In this document: positions 44,593 to 52,677 of the stretch, in pieces
How positions within the stretch are numbered: position 1 is the stretch's first letter
Layout: the number at the start of each line of letters is the position of its first letter
NCBI RefSeq assembly: GCF_033096445.1
Contig: NZ_AP028155.1
Coordinates: forward strand, 1,369,880-1,433,879
Source of the DNA: Butyricimonas faecihominis
Lineage (GTDB): Bacteria; Bacteroidota; Bacteroidia; Bacteroidales; Marinifilaceae
Direction of reading: 5' to 3'
Length of the DNA: 64,000 bases
Notes under the pieces: generated by a model
Database searches by the model: none
What the model was told of the DNA's origin: nothing
The model's input: only the letters and a program-made list of their open reading frames with translations
Translations under genes and position numbers: made by a program

Positions 44593-45261
44593 ATGAACAA
44601 AGCACTACTATTCAAAGAATGGATTAAAACCCGTTGGATGTTTCTCCTGATGTTCGTGGTATTTATCCTCGCCATGGGCTACATTGCACTTCGCATTTCA
44701 AGTGCCGCCCGTAACGTGGGAATGCCACACTTGTGGGAAGTATTTATCCTAAAAAACGTGGTTTTGCTGGACCAGATAAAAGTCTTACCGCTACTTGCCG
44801 GGATCATCATGGGAATCACCCAGTTTATTCCGGAAATGACGAAGAAACGTTTCAAACTGACACTGCATCTCCCGCTTGGAGAGAACCGAATCGTGTTCCT
44901 GATGCTAAGTTACGGGATGGCGTGCCTGTTACTCCTTTTCACGGTCAGCTATGGTGGTTTCCTGTGGGGACTATCCGCGGATTTCCCGAGAGAAGTGGTC
45001 GGTGCATGGTTCGCCACGATACTCCCGCAAGTATTATGCGGTTTCGCATCCTATCTACTTACGGCGTGGATTATTCTGGAACCCGTGTGGAGCCAGCGAA
45101 TCTATAATGCCGTGATCGGGTTATTGATCCTATCATTATTCATGGTACAAGGCGTACCGGGTAGCTACATTTACATGCTCCCCTTCCTGTTCGGGACACT
45201 CGTACTTTTAGCCCTATACCCCAAAATCTCCATTCGTCACTTTAAAGAAGGAATGCAGTAA
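44593..45261 (+). CDS. ABC transporter permease subunit
   Basis: The 222-residue inner-membrane protein has six predicted TM helices: MFLLMFVVFILAMGYIAL, VLPLLAGIIMGITQFIP, IVFLMLSYGMACLLLLFTVSYGG, TILPQVLCGFASYLLTAWIIL, IYNAVIGLLILSLFMV and IYMLPFLFGTLVLLALY. The charged loop FIPEMTKKRFKLTLHLPL between the second and third is the likely coupling region to the ATPase. It resembles ABC-2-type permeases of the NosY kind, usually exporters. Direction of transport is therefore uncertain despite the operon's TonB receptor. Confidence 0.85.
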   Translation: MNKALLFKEWIKTRWMFLLMFVVFILAMGYIALRISSAARNVGMPHLWEVFILKNVVLLDQIKVLPLLAGIIMGITQFIPEMTKKRFKLTLHLPLGENRIVFLMLSYGMACLLLLFTVSYGGFLWGLSADFPREVVGAWFATILPQVLCGFASYLLTAWIILEPVWSQRIYNAVIGLLILSLFMVQGVPGSYIYMLPFLFGTLVLLALYPKISIRHFKEGMQ

Positions 45262-45281
45262 TATCATTAAATTTCAAGCAG

Positions 45282-46484
45282 ATGAAAATAAAGATTCTAT
45301 ATATCGGATTATCCATTTTCCTATTATCATGGATTATCCCGTCACTCGTTCAATTAACCATGGATTCCTCTCCCCGGTACCCGTTCACCTATTACAGTTC
45401 TGTCATTAACCAATTCTGTTATTTGGATCAGGACAATGATAACGTGAGAGGAAAAGACATGAGCGGGAAAGTTTACTCGGACGCGGAATTCGACCGGGTG
45501 TTACCCATGTTCTACTATCGTCAGTTAGCCATGGAAAACGCCATCCCGGATTCCATCCAAGGGATTCCGGTTGACCGACAAACCATAGCCCGGAATAACT
45601 TTTTCTTCTGGTATAAACCCAAAGATAAAAATACCCCGGTCATAGAACTCTACCCCATGTTCGAATCCTGTTCGGGAAAAGTAGACCTTGAAAACCCCAG
45701 CGATATGTTCCGACTGAAAGAGAACATCGAATTCATCGACATGGCCACCAACCGGGTAGACGAACAGAAATCCACCCGTTTCCAGCAAGCAATGGAGAAG
45801 GCCGGTTTCACGTTCCCCGCGCTGTGGGTCACCGGGATTCCCACGAGCCAGAAATCATACGATGAAGGGTATTTCGCCTTGGATAGCGAGGGACATCTTT
45901 TCCATGTAAAAATGACAAACGGGAAACCTTTTGTCAAGGACACGAAGGCAAGTAACATCTCCTGTATGTTCCCGATGGAAATTGACAACCGGAGCCTGTA
46001 CGGATTCCTGTTCGACACGAATCACACGCTTTACTATCTTTCCACGGACGGGTACCGCCTCGTGAAAGTGTTGGAAAACGTGAATCCCGATAAAGACCGG
46101 GTTTCCATCATGGCCAATATGTTCTACTGGACGGTAGCCAAGATTTCTTCGGACGGGGAACATACCTACGCCTTGGAGAATAAAAGTATGCGTCAAGTGG
46201 ACAGCCTGTTCCGCCCGGCACCGGAATCCACGTGGGACAAAACACTACCTTATTTATTCCCGTTCACGGTGACCTTTCAAGATAGCACGAACAGTTACAT
46301 CTACCCCCGGATTTCGGGTTATTATTTCCCGTCTCTTCTGTTGAATATTATACTGACAATAGTTACTTTTGTCGTGTATCGTAAAGAGAAATCATACGGG
46401 AAATACCTTGCCGGGATTATCACGTTATTCACGGGATTTGCCGGATTTATTACCGTGTGCCTTTTTGCCAAAATAAGAAAATAA
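45282..46484 (+). CDS. DUF4857 membrane protein, ABC-associated
   Basis: The 400-residue protein has an N-terminal TM helix (LYIGLSIFLLSWIIPSLVQL), about 310 periplasmic residues with conserved stretches (RVLPMFYYRQLAMENAIPDSIQG, TRFQQAMEKAGFTFPALWVTG, AIYLSTDGYRLV-like) and two C-terminal TM helices (SLLLNIILTIVTFVVY, LAGIITLFTGFAGFITVCLF). It matches DUF4857, which occurs beside ABC permeases in Bacteroidetes. It may be a periplasmic partner that docks on the permease. Confidence 0.85.
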   Translation: MKIKILYIGLSIFLLSWIIPSLVQLTMDSSPRYPFTYYSSVINQFCYLDQDNDNVRGKDMSGKVYSDAEFDRVLPMFYYRQLAMENAIPDSIQGIPVDRQTIARNNFFFWYKPKDKNTPVIELYPMFESCSGKVDLENPSDMFRLKENIEFIDMATNRVDEQKSTRFQQAMEKAGFTFPALWVTGIPTSQKSYDEGYFALDSEGHLFHVKMTNGKPFVKDTKASNISCMFPMEIDNRSLYGFLFDTNHTLYYLSTDGYRLVKVLENVNPDKDRVSIMANMFYWTVAKISSDGEHTYALENKSMRQVDSLFRPAPESTWDKTLPYLFPFTVTFQDSTNSYIYPRISGYYFPSLLLNIILTIVTFVVYRKEKSYGKYLAGIITLFTGFAGFITVCLFAKIRK

Positions 46485-46500
46485 CATTAAATATATCGTC

Positions 46501-47046
46501 ATGAAAAGAAGTACATTTATTTTTATTATCGCTTGTATCACGACACATTCCATCGTGGGATGTAAAAACACGAACAAAAAAACACAGCAGGAGAATACCA
46601 CTGAAATATCCTTGGTCTCCAAGGCCTTGGACGTTAACGGTCTTCTGAACGTGGCCGAAGAACAACTGAATGATACGGTCGTTCTGAAAGGCGTCGTGAA
46701 ACACACTTGTTCTCACTCCGGACGTCGCTGTTTTATCGCGGACTCCACGGGTAAACTTACAATCCGTGTTGAAGCTGGTGGTAACATACAATCTTTCAAC
46801 AAAGAGCTGGTTAATTCCGAAATCGTCGTGACCGGGGTATTACAGGAACAACGCCTGTCACAGGAATACATCGACAACTGGGAAAAAGAAGTCGCGGAAG
46901 AAGAGGCTAAAGGAGACAAAGATTCCGACCACTGCGACTCTGAAAAGAACAGCATTCAACAAATGCGGGAGTGGATGAAAAACCATAATAAAAACTTCTA
47001 TTCTATCTACTATGTAAACGGTATCGATTACGAGATGGTAAAATAG
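46501..47046 (+). CDS. OB-fold-like lipoprotein with Cys/His cluster
   Basis: The 181-residue lipoprotein (lipobox SIVGC, Cys20) has an OB-fold-like beta domain: DTVVLKGVVKHTCSHSGRRCFIADSTGKLTIRVEAG near residues 62-97, then SEIVVTGVLQEQRLS. The HTCSHSGRRC stretch and a later DHCDSEKNS (near 142) place four Cys/His pairs close in sequence and may bind a metal ion. It is the last gene of the operon. I assign no function; small OB-fold lipoproteins next to ABC transporters of this kind suggest a metal or redox role. Confidence 0.7.
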   Translation: MKRSTFIFIIACITTHSIVGCKNTNKKTQQENTTEISLVSKALDVNGLLNVAEEQLNDTVVLKGVVKHTCSHSGRRCFIADSTGKLTIRVEAGGNIQSFNKELVNSEIVVTGVLQEQRLSQEYIDNWEKEVAEEEAKGDKDSDHCDSEKNSIQQMREWMKNHNKNFYSIYYVNGIDYEMVK

Positions 47047-47082
47047 GAGCCAATTACCCTTAATTACAAAGTTTTTATTCTT

Positions 47083-47199
47083 AAAGTGGCTGTCCAAAAG
47101 TCCTGCCTGTATTTGCTAACTACCCCCTCCAACTCCCCCTGTGTAAGGGGGAGTTAGTGGGGGTAGTTGTTTAAAATTGACTTTTGGGATAGCCACTTT
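47083..47199. repeat. GC-rich palindromic repeat, family A, copy 2, with terminal inverted repeats
   Basis: The outer ends AAAGTGGCTGTCCAAAAGTC (47083-47102) and GACTTTTGGGATAGCCACTTT (47179-47199, complement) are near-perfect terminal inverted repeats. They flank a core with CCCCCTGTGTAAGGGGG and the words ACTACCCCC/GGGGGTAGT. The 117-bp unit lies between the ABC operon end and nudC and resembles a small MITE. Confidence 0.8.
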
Positions 47200-47235
47200 T
47201 CATTTTAAAAACTAGCGTCATATCCAACAATTTAA

Positions 47236-47243
47236 TACCTTTG
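47236..47243 (+). promoter_or_regulatory. -7 box of nudC
   Basis: TACCTTTG matches TAnnTTTG, 32 bp before the ATG at 47276. GCGTCA (47215-47220) and TGACGC (47242-47247) form an inverted repeat around it. Confidence 0.6.
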
Positions 47244-47275
47244 ACGCCCGAATTCACAGGCAAAATAAATAAGGT

Positions 47276-48106
47276 ATGATACAAGATATCGCGCCCCATA
47301 TATTTTCAAATGCTTACGCCCCCAAACGTCCGGAGGCAACAAGCTACGCACTTTATTTCGACGGGCATATGGTTCTGGCAAGTAAAGCTTCAGCAACCCT
47401 ACGTTTTCCCCGTTTTGCAGAATTAAACGGAATCGAAGAAAGTATTTACGAGAAAGCCATTTATTTATTTGCCATTGACAACGACTGTTTTTATCTGGTA
47501 CATCAAGTCCCGGAAGGACAACCGGAATTCGAGCTAAAAGACATCGGGCTTTTCCGGACAAGCGAGCCGAGACACCTAGCATTTGCAGGTATCACGGCGT
47601 ACAGCCTCTACAAATGGTACGACAACCACCAGTTCTGTAGCCATTGTGGGACAAAACTCGTTCCCCATGAAAAGGAACGGATGTTACATTGCCTGACTTG
47701 TAATAATACGGAATACCCGAAAATCATGCCAGCCGTGATCATCGCCGTCACGAACGGGAATAAAATCCTGTTATCCAAGTATGCCAACCGGGAATATACC
47801 CGCTACGCCTTACTCGCCGGATTTACCGAGATCGGGGAAAGCGTCGAAGAAACCGTGAAACGGGAAGTCATGGAGGAAGTCGGATTACACGTTAAAAACC
47901 TCAGATACTACAAAAGTCAACCGTGGTCATTCTCCGACACGCTTTTAATGGGCTTTTTTGCCGAAGTGGAAGGAGACGACAGCATCACGCTCGACCGGGA
48001 GGAACTGGCCTTGGCCGAATGGTTTGAGCGGGAAAACATTCCGGCTTCTGAATCTGACATTAGTCTTACCAGCGAAATGATCGAGTTTTTTAGAGCCGGA
48101 AAATAG
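47276..48106 (+). CDS. nudC: NAD+ diphosphatase / NAD-cap hydrolase
   Basis: The 276-residue protein has the NudC features: an N-terminal domain of about 115 residues, a zinc ribbon CSHC near residue 122 and CLTC near 138, the Nudix box GFTEIGESVEETVKREVMEEVG near 181-202, and the NADH-specific SQPWSFSDTLLMGF near 218. The enzyme splits NAD(H) into NMN and AMP and can remove NAD caps from RNA. It appears monocistronic with its own promoter. Confidence 0.93.
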   Translation: MIQDIAPHIFSNAYAPKRPEATSYALYFDGHMVLASKASATLRFPRFAELNGIEESIYEKAIYLFAIDNDCFYLVHQVPEGQPEFELKDIGLFRTSEPRHLAFAGITAYSLYKWYDNHQFCSHCGTKLVPHEKERMLHCLTCNNTEYPKIMPAVIIAVTNGNKILLSKYANREYTRYALLAGFTEIGESVEETVKREVMEEVGLHVKNLRYYKSQPWSFSDTLLMGFFAEVEGDDSITLDREELALAEWFERENIPASESDISLTSEMIEFFRAGK

Positions 48107-48125
48107 ATTTTAAATGAAAATAATA

Positions 48126-48372
48126 TACCTTCGCCTCAACAAACAAAATATCGCTTTTTGAAAACAACAAATTCTAAGAAGATAAATGCGTAATTAACAG
48201 CCCGAATTCTTTCAGGCTGGATTTCCCTATCCGGGTTTCCTACCCGGAAATTATTTCTATTGATTTTATTTTTTGATTTTCAAGTGCCTACTGCCACGAC
48301 GAAAATTTTTATCCGAATCTTTATGTCTAAAGCATGGGATTCACTATATAATCACATATATTTATCACAATT
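48126..48372 (+). promoter_or_regulatory. promoter box and long structured leader of the methyltransferase gene
   Basis: The box TACCTTCG (48126-48133) fits TAnnTTTG except for one base. The roughly 230-nt leader after it contains hairpin CAGCC/GGCTG (near 48215), hairpin CCGGGT-TTCCT-ACCCGG (near 48238) and a third hairpin ATTTTC/GAAAAT enclosing GTG/CAC (near 48282-48315), which is followed by TTTTT. This looks like a leader with a terminator-like element before the coding region. It matches no riboswitch class I can name. Confidence 0.5.
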
Positions 48373-49149
48373 ATGGAACAAGAATTACAATTAGTAGCAG
48401 ACTTCGACTTTGACATGATCGTGGACTTTTTTTCACGCCTAAACCGTCAAGGCCCCGGAAGTCAACAAGTCACCCGACAAGCCTTGAGCTTTATCGGGGA
48501 GTTATCGGATAACGCCAAAATTGCCGATATTGGTTGCGGCAGCGGTGGACAAACCATCACGCTTGCCGAGAACACGAAAGGACAGATCACGGCGATCGAT
48601 TTATTCCCGAAGATGATCACACTTTTAAAGGAACGGGCCATTCATCATGGACTCAGCGACCGGATTTCCGGCATTGCAGTTTCCATGGAGAACCTACCTT
48701 TTGAACCCGGAGAACTGGATTTAATCTGGGCGGAAGGCTCCATCTATAACATCGGATTCGAAAGAGGTCTAAGGGAGTGGAAACAATTCCTGAAACCGGG
48801 AGGAATGATCGCCGTTTCGGAAGTTTCTTGGCTCACGAATACCCGACCGGATGAGATTGAACAATTCTGGAATTTCAATTATGCCGAAATTGACACCATT
48901 TCCAATAAAATCAAGAAAATGGAAGAAGCCGGATACACCCCGGTAGCCCATTTCATTTTACCTGAATATTGTTGGTTGGATTGTTTTTACAAACCCATGC
49001 AAGAAAACATTCCTCTCTTCTTGGAAAAATATAAAAACAGTAAACCCGCCCAGCAATTAGTACAACGGGAATTAGATGAAATCGACTATTACCGGAAATA
49101 CAAAAGTTACTACGGCTACGTCTTTTATATCGGGATGAAAAATGAATAA
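48373..49149 (+). CDS. class I SAM-dependent methyltransferase
   Basis: The 258-residue protein has a Rossmann methyltransferase fold with motif I IADIGCGSGGQTITLAE near residues 52-67, motif II ITAIDLFPKMI near 75, motif IV LDLIWAEGSIYNIGF near 116 and post-motif KPGGMIAVSEVSWL near 145. The N-terminal helix MEQELQLVADFDFDMIVDFFSRL is shared by related gut Bacteroidetes enzymes of the UbiE-like group; the substrate is unknown. A 230-nt leader with three hairpins precedes it. Confidence 0.85.
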   Translation: MEQELQLVADFDFDMIVDFFSRLNRQGPGSQQVTRQALSFIGELSDNAKIADIGCGSGGQTITLAENTKGQITAIDLFPKMITLLKERAIHHGLSDRISGIAVSMENLPFEPGELDLIWAEGSIYNIGFERGLREWKQFLKPGGMIAVSEVSWLTNTRPDEIEQFWNFNYAEIDTISNKIKKMEEAGYTPVAHFILPEYCWLDCFYKPMQENIPLFLEKYKNSKPAQQLVQRELDEIDYYRKYKSYYGYVFYIGMKNE

Positions 49150-49152
49150 CGT

Positions 49153-49327
49153 GTTCCAAAAGTCATCTTTCAAACTCCCTCCCCCCTTCGGGGTACTCCC
49201 TCTATAAACAGAGGGAGAGTTGAAATACTACCCGTCTTCGGAAAGAGTCACCAGCACCTCCTCTGTTTATAGAGGAGGTGGCACGAAGTGACGGAGGAGT
49301 TTTTGGAAATTAAATGACTTCTGGAAC
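49153..49327. repeat. palindromic repeat, family B, copy 1, with terminal inverted repeats
   Basis: Ends GTTCCAAAAGTCAT (49153-49166) and ATGACTTCTGGAAC (49314-49327) are inverted copies with one mismatch. Inside are two hairpins, CTCCCTCTATAAACAGAGGGAG and CCTCCTCTGTTTATAGAGG, in opposite orientation. It fills the gap between the convergent methyltransferase and DUF1062 genes. An inverted copy occurs at 58558-58690. Confidence 0.8.
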
Positions 49328-49345
49328 AGCCCCTAGTCCATAGAT

Positions 49346-49966
49346 TTATAACATCCCCCGAAATATATACATATTTCGTAACTTCTCTTTATTCACAAAT
49401 ACAATATCTCCATCTTTAACTTTACGTTTCTTTAGCAAACAGCCTTCAGAAACAAAAATAGCTTCAGCTTCTATCATTTGGTTTAACAAATTGGAAGATA
49501 CCCCTAAACAAAAGCGAATAACAGAAGATAACTTCAACCCAAATTCAAAATGGGTTCTAATTTTAAACGCCACGACCTCCCCCTCGGCATCCAAGATCTC
49601 ATTTATCAAAATATCATCATGCAATATCTCGTATTCGACACTACTATAATCAAGTTCGACACCATTTTTACGTCCTATTTCAGAAGAAAAAGCGTACTCC
49701 CAAGAAAGTTTTTCATCATTTTCTGAAAACTTGGAGAATAAATCTTTTTTTATCAATTCTGGTTTTGTGCGTGACAAGATAGTCAGGTTATAGGTACTAT
49801 CACATTCAACACATCTATAAATTAACCATACATCAATATTTCTTTTTTGGGCATTCATCCTGAACTTGTTACTACAATAAAATCTATTACTATTACAATG
49901 ATTACATTTTCTTTTTAAGGTAGGTGTGTTTTTAACCTTTATCTCCCATATATACTCTGTTCTCAT
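49346..49966 (-). CDS. DUF1062 protein
   Basis: The 206-residue protein matches DUF1062: an N-terminal zinc-ribbon-like region (CNHCNSNRFYCSNKFRMN near residue 21, CVECDSTYN near 52) followed by the segment DVWLIYRCVECDS and an alpha/beta C-terminal half (EILDAEGEVVAFKIRT, FCLGVSSNLLNQMIEA). The family is uncharacterised and often predicted to bind nucleic acid or a metal. It has no co-oriented neighbour and is divergent from the next gene. Confidence 0.8.
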   Translation of the reverse strand: MRTEYIWEIKVKNTPTLKRKCNHCNSNRFYCSNKFRMNAQKRNIDVWLIYRCVECDSTYNLTILSRTKPELIKKDLFSKFSENDEKLSWEYAFSSEIGRKNGVELDYSSVEYEILHDDILINEILDAEGEVVAFKIRTHFEFGLKLSSVIRFCLGVSSNLLNQMIEAEAIFVSEGCLLKKRKVKDGDIVFVNKEKLRNMYIFRGML

Positions 49967-50309
49967 AATCTATACTGTGCCTAATATTCTTTGAAAGATT
50001 TTATGATCATTCACAGCATTACAACTTACGGCACACGTAGAAGTGACCATAAACTACAACAATAGAGACTTATCCCCTTAAAAAGAGCAATGCCGTGAAT
50101 GAAAAGAAATAAAAACAATAAACCGGCTTGGGCAGAATTACCCAAACGAAAGAATTATTAGCCTGTGGTTTCTAAGACTAATACTAAGCCAGTATAAATT
50201 TAAGAATTGTTCCCAAAATGTGAATATTTACAATTTCGGCGTGAAGATAGTAGATTTTTGGCAGAAACGCAGATTGTTTTTATATTTTTGCATATTCAAA
50301 CACGGATTT
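49967..50309. other. divergent intergenic region with a long-range inverted repeat
   Basis: CATTCACAGCATT (50008-50020) and AATGCCGTGAATG (50089-50101) can pair over 13 positions with one mismatch. A smaller hairpin TTGGG/CCCAA lies near 50146. No credible ORF occurs here. The right end holds the promoter of the next gene. Confidence 0.45.
50257..50290 (+). promoter_or_regulatory. promoter of the nucleotidyltransferase-like gene
   Basis: TTTG (50257-50260) and TATTTTTG (50283-50290) are separated by 22 bp, slightly more than the usual 19-21. The ATG at 50310 lies 19 bp further on and is the likely start. Confidence 0.65.
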
Positions 50310-50897
50310 ATGGAAACGATGTTACAACTTGCAGCTCGCAATACAGAACGAGCCAAACAGATAGTCCAAGCAACTGACATTATCAATATTTGGAAATCCA
50401 TCGGGGCGGAAATCAATCTCGTCGGGTCATTAAAAATGGGATTGATGATGAAACACCGGGATATAGATTTCCACGTCTATACCCCGCGATTAACCCCGGC
50501 CATCAGTTTCCAAGCAATCACACGACTAGCCGCAAACCCGGCGATCAAACGAATCGAATACAAAAACCTGATCGACACGGACGAACACTGCATAGAATGG
50601 CACACGTGGTACGAGGATTCCGATCATGAATTGTGGCAAATCGACATGATTCACATCCTGAAAGGTTCCTACTATGACGGCTATTTCGAGCAAGTGGCCG
50701 AACGAATCTTAGCGGTATTGACACCGGAAATCCGGGAAACCATATTGAAACTAAAGTACGAGACTCCCGACGGCGAAGAAATCATGGGAATCGAGTACTA
50801 TCAAGCCGTCATCCAAGACGGGATTCACGATTATACCGCTTTCCAAAACTGGCGGAAAACACATCCTGCAAACGGAATTATAGACTGGAAACCTTAA
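50310..50897 (+). CDS. nucleotidyltransferase-like protein
   Basis: The 195-residue protein (start METMLQL at 50310, after the promoter box) has a nucleotidyltransferase-type active-site pattern GSLKMGLMMKHRDIDFHVY near residue 30, and a later WQIDMIHIL near 109 that would supply the third acid. Bacteroidetes annotate this family as phosphoglycerate mutase-like, which the sequence does not support. It is followed by GrpB after 4 bp, another nucleotidyltransferase-fold protein. Confidence 0.7.
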   Translation: METMLQLAARNTERAKQIVQATDIINIWKSIGAEINLVGSLKMGLMMKHRDIDFHVYTPRLTPAISFQAITRLAANPAIKRIEYKNLIDTDEHCIEWHTWYEDSDHELWQIDMIHILKGSYYDGYFEQVAERILAVLTPEIRETILKLKYETPDGEEIMGIEYYQAVIQDGIHDYTAFQNWRKTHPANGIIDWKP

Positions 50898-50901
50898 AAC
50901 A

Positions 50902-51498
50902 ATGAACAACCCTTTACAAGAAATGACAAACGAAGAGCTTTGGGTTCTATTTCCGATCATCCTAAGCAAACATCGTGCAGAATGGGCAAAGTTTTATGAA
51001 CAAGAAAAAGACACCATCATTTCAGCTCTCGGGACAAACAACATGTACAGAATCAATCATATCGGCAGTACATCCGTCCCCGGTCTAATAGCCAAACCAA
51101 CCATAGACATTCTATTGGAAATCCCCACTGACGCGGACATCCCGTCGCTCACCGCAGCCCTGATCTCCGCAGGATATATTTGCAACACGCAGCCTAATAA
51201 CCCGGCCCCTCACCTGATGTTCATGAAAGGATATACCCCTCAAGGTTTCCGAGGCCAAGCCGTTCATCTTCACGTGAGATTCCCGGGGGATTGGAACGAA
51301 CTCTATTTCCGGGATTACCTGCGTTCCCACCCGGAAACGGCAAAATCATACGGCAAACTGAAACAAAACCTTCAACTCCGCTATGAACATGATCGGGATG
51401 CCTACACCGAGGCCAAAACCGACTTTATCCAAGAGGCCACTCGTCTGGCCAGAAAGGAAATGGGAAACAAATACACTACACCGTCAACGACTTTATAA
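50902..51498 (+). CDS. GrpB/UPF0157 family protein
   Basis: The 198-residue protein has the GrpB hallmark IGSTSVPGLIAKPTIDILLEI near residue 52-72, the segment GFRGQAVHLHVRF near 117, and the closing KTDFIQEATRLARK. GrpB proteins share the nucleotidyltransferase fold but have no established reaction. The gene overlaps the convergent MarC gene by 23 bp at its 3' end. Confidence 0.88.
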   Translation: MNNPLQEMTNEELWVLFPIILSKHRAEWAKFYEQEKDTIISALGTNNMYRINHIGSTSVPGLIAKPTIDILLEIPTDADIPSLTAALISAGYICNTQPNNPAPHLMFMKGYTPQGFRGQAVHLHVRFPGDWNELYFRDYLRSHPETAKSYGKLKQNLQLRYEHDRDAYTEAKTDFIQEATRLARKEMGNKYTTPSTTL

Positions 51499-52084
51499 AC
51501 AACGTGATTCCGTCAAATATCATCTGTAACCCGATCGTGGCAACAATCAACCCAATAATCCGGATCAACGGGTTCATGAAATTGTATTTAATCAAGAAAT
51601 TCCCGATTCGCCGGGCTTGTAACATACAAAACAGATTTACCACCAAAGCGATCAAAATGGCTATAATCGTGATCTCACGCCCGTATTGAACGGGAAACGT
51701 AACGGCTGCCGTGATGGTTGCCGGGCCCGCGATCATCGGGATGGCAATAGGCACCGTGGTCAGATCGGCTAATTTGATATGCTCGTCCACTTTCAAGAAA
51801 AAACCTTTCAACAAACCGGATAGACCGTTATACATCAACACCGCCCCACAAGTGATTTGAAAAGAATACAATTCGACATGGAACACGTAACTGAAAGTAA
51901 CCTCTCCCAAGAAAAGAAAAAAGACTAGAATCAACGCGGCTGTAATAGATGATTTAATGGATATATACCGCAATTCTTTAGGACTGAACCTCTCCTGCAA
52001 TGAAGTAACAATTAAAACTTTCTGTACCGGGTTTACTAACGCCAAGAGAGCCACGATACAAGCTAATATCATTTTTACCGTCAT
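51476..52084 (-). CDS. MarC/UPF0056-family inner-membrane protein
   Basis: The 202-residue protein (start MTVKMIL at 52084) has six predicted TM helices with the family motif LALVNPVQKVLIVTSL and PMIAGPATITAAV near residue 110. MarC proteins are of unknown function; the old link to multidrug resistance is not supported for this family. Its stop lies inside the 3' end of GrpB (23-bp overlap), so antisense transcription is possible. Confidence 0.88.
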   Translation of the reverse strand: MTVKMILACIVALLALVNPVQKVLIVTSLQERFSPKELRYISIKSSITAALILVFFLFLGEVTFSYVFHVELYSFQITCGAVLMYNGLSGLLKGFFLKVDEHIKLADLTTVPIAIPMIAGPATITAAVTFPVQYGREITIIAILIALVVNLFCMLQARRIGNFLIKYNFMNPLIRIIGLIVATIGLQMIFDGITLFIKSLTV

Positions 52085-52184
52085 GATCCGAATATTTCTG
52101 ATTCCCCGCAAAGGTACGTAATAAAACGGATTTATTGATAAGAAAAAGCGTAAACGAGACTGGATATATATCCAAAAAATATAT

Positions 52185-52192
52185 TACTTTTG
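52185..52192 (+). promoter_or_regulatory. -7 box of the small secreted protein gene
   Basis: TACTTTTG matches TAnnTTTG, 20 bp before the ATG at 52213, and excludes an upstream start at 52135. Confidence 0.6.
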
Positions 52193-52212
52193 AGCCTGTA
52201 AATAATTTTATA

Positions 52213-52608
52213 ATGAAAAGGCTGTTTTTTGTATATATATCTATCTTCATTTTTTCTTTACTACTCATAGTCAATGGACTACAGGCTGAGGAAAACGAGG
52301 AAGAGATAACATTGCCTACACAAACAGAACAACTATCCGAACCGGACGAGATGGCCCATCATTATGACACTCTCTTACGAGGTCTTCGTTTAGGCTCCGA
52401 TGAAGGAATTGCAAGCTCTCACGGACGACGTTTCGGACTCGATAAAACTCCTAAAACAAACGTGTATTCGCATCACAATATGCAGAGTGGGAAGAATATT
52501 CCGATAAAATTGTCTTTCGCTAAAAAAGAACGGCACTTTATCCAATACCTGACCGCCCGACATAGTCAAGGTTTTTATATCTACTCGCTGAAAGTATTGC
52601 TGTTATGA
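52213..52608 (+). CDS. small secreted protein of unknown function
   Basis: The 131-residue protein starts at the ATG after the TACTTTTG box. It has a signal peptide (MKRLFFVYISIFIFSLLLIVNGLQA) and a short mature part of about 105 residues, rich in acidic and Ser/Thr residues at first (EENEEEITLPTQTEQLSEPDE), then basic (HGRRFGLDKTPKTN). I recognise no family. It may be an exported factor; no partner gene is evident, and DedA follows after 69 bp. Confidence 0.55.
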   Translation: MKRLFFVYISIFIFSLLLIVNGLQAEENEEEITLPTQTEQLSEPDEMAHHYDTLLRGLRLGSDEGIASSHGRRFGLDKTPKTNVYSHHNMQSGKNIPIKLSFAKKERHFIQYLTARHSQGFYIYSLKVLLL

Positions 52609-52677
52609 CAAAACCATAACGATAATTATAACAAGTGAGAGCAAATAAAAACATAAAAAAAAATTTAGAAACAACAT

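Noticed and set aside
48126-48372. Cobalamin riboswitch, suggested by a GCCAC motif in the leader
   Set aside because: The other conserved B12-box elements are missing.
49153-49327. CRISPR array, suggested by repeated hairpin words
   Set aside because: There is no regular repeat-spacer pattern and no cas gene; the words are inverted halves of one element.
50220-50309. GTG start at 50220 for the nucleotidyltransferase-like gene
   Set aside because: The promoter TTTG-TATTTTTG lies inside this stretch, so translation must start after it, at 50310.
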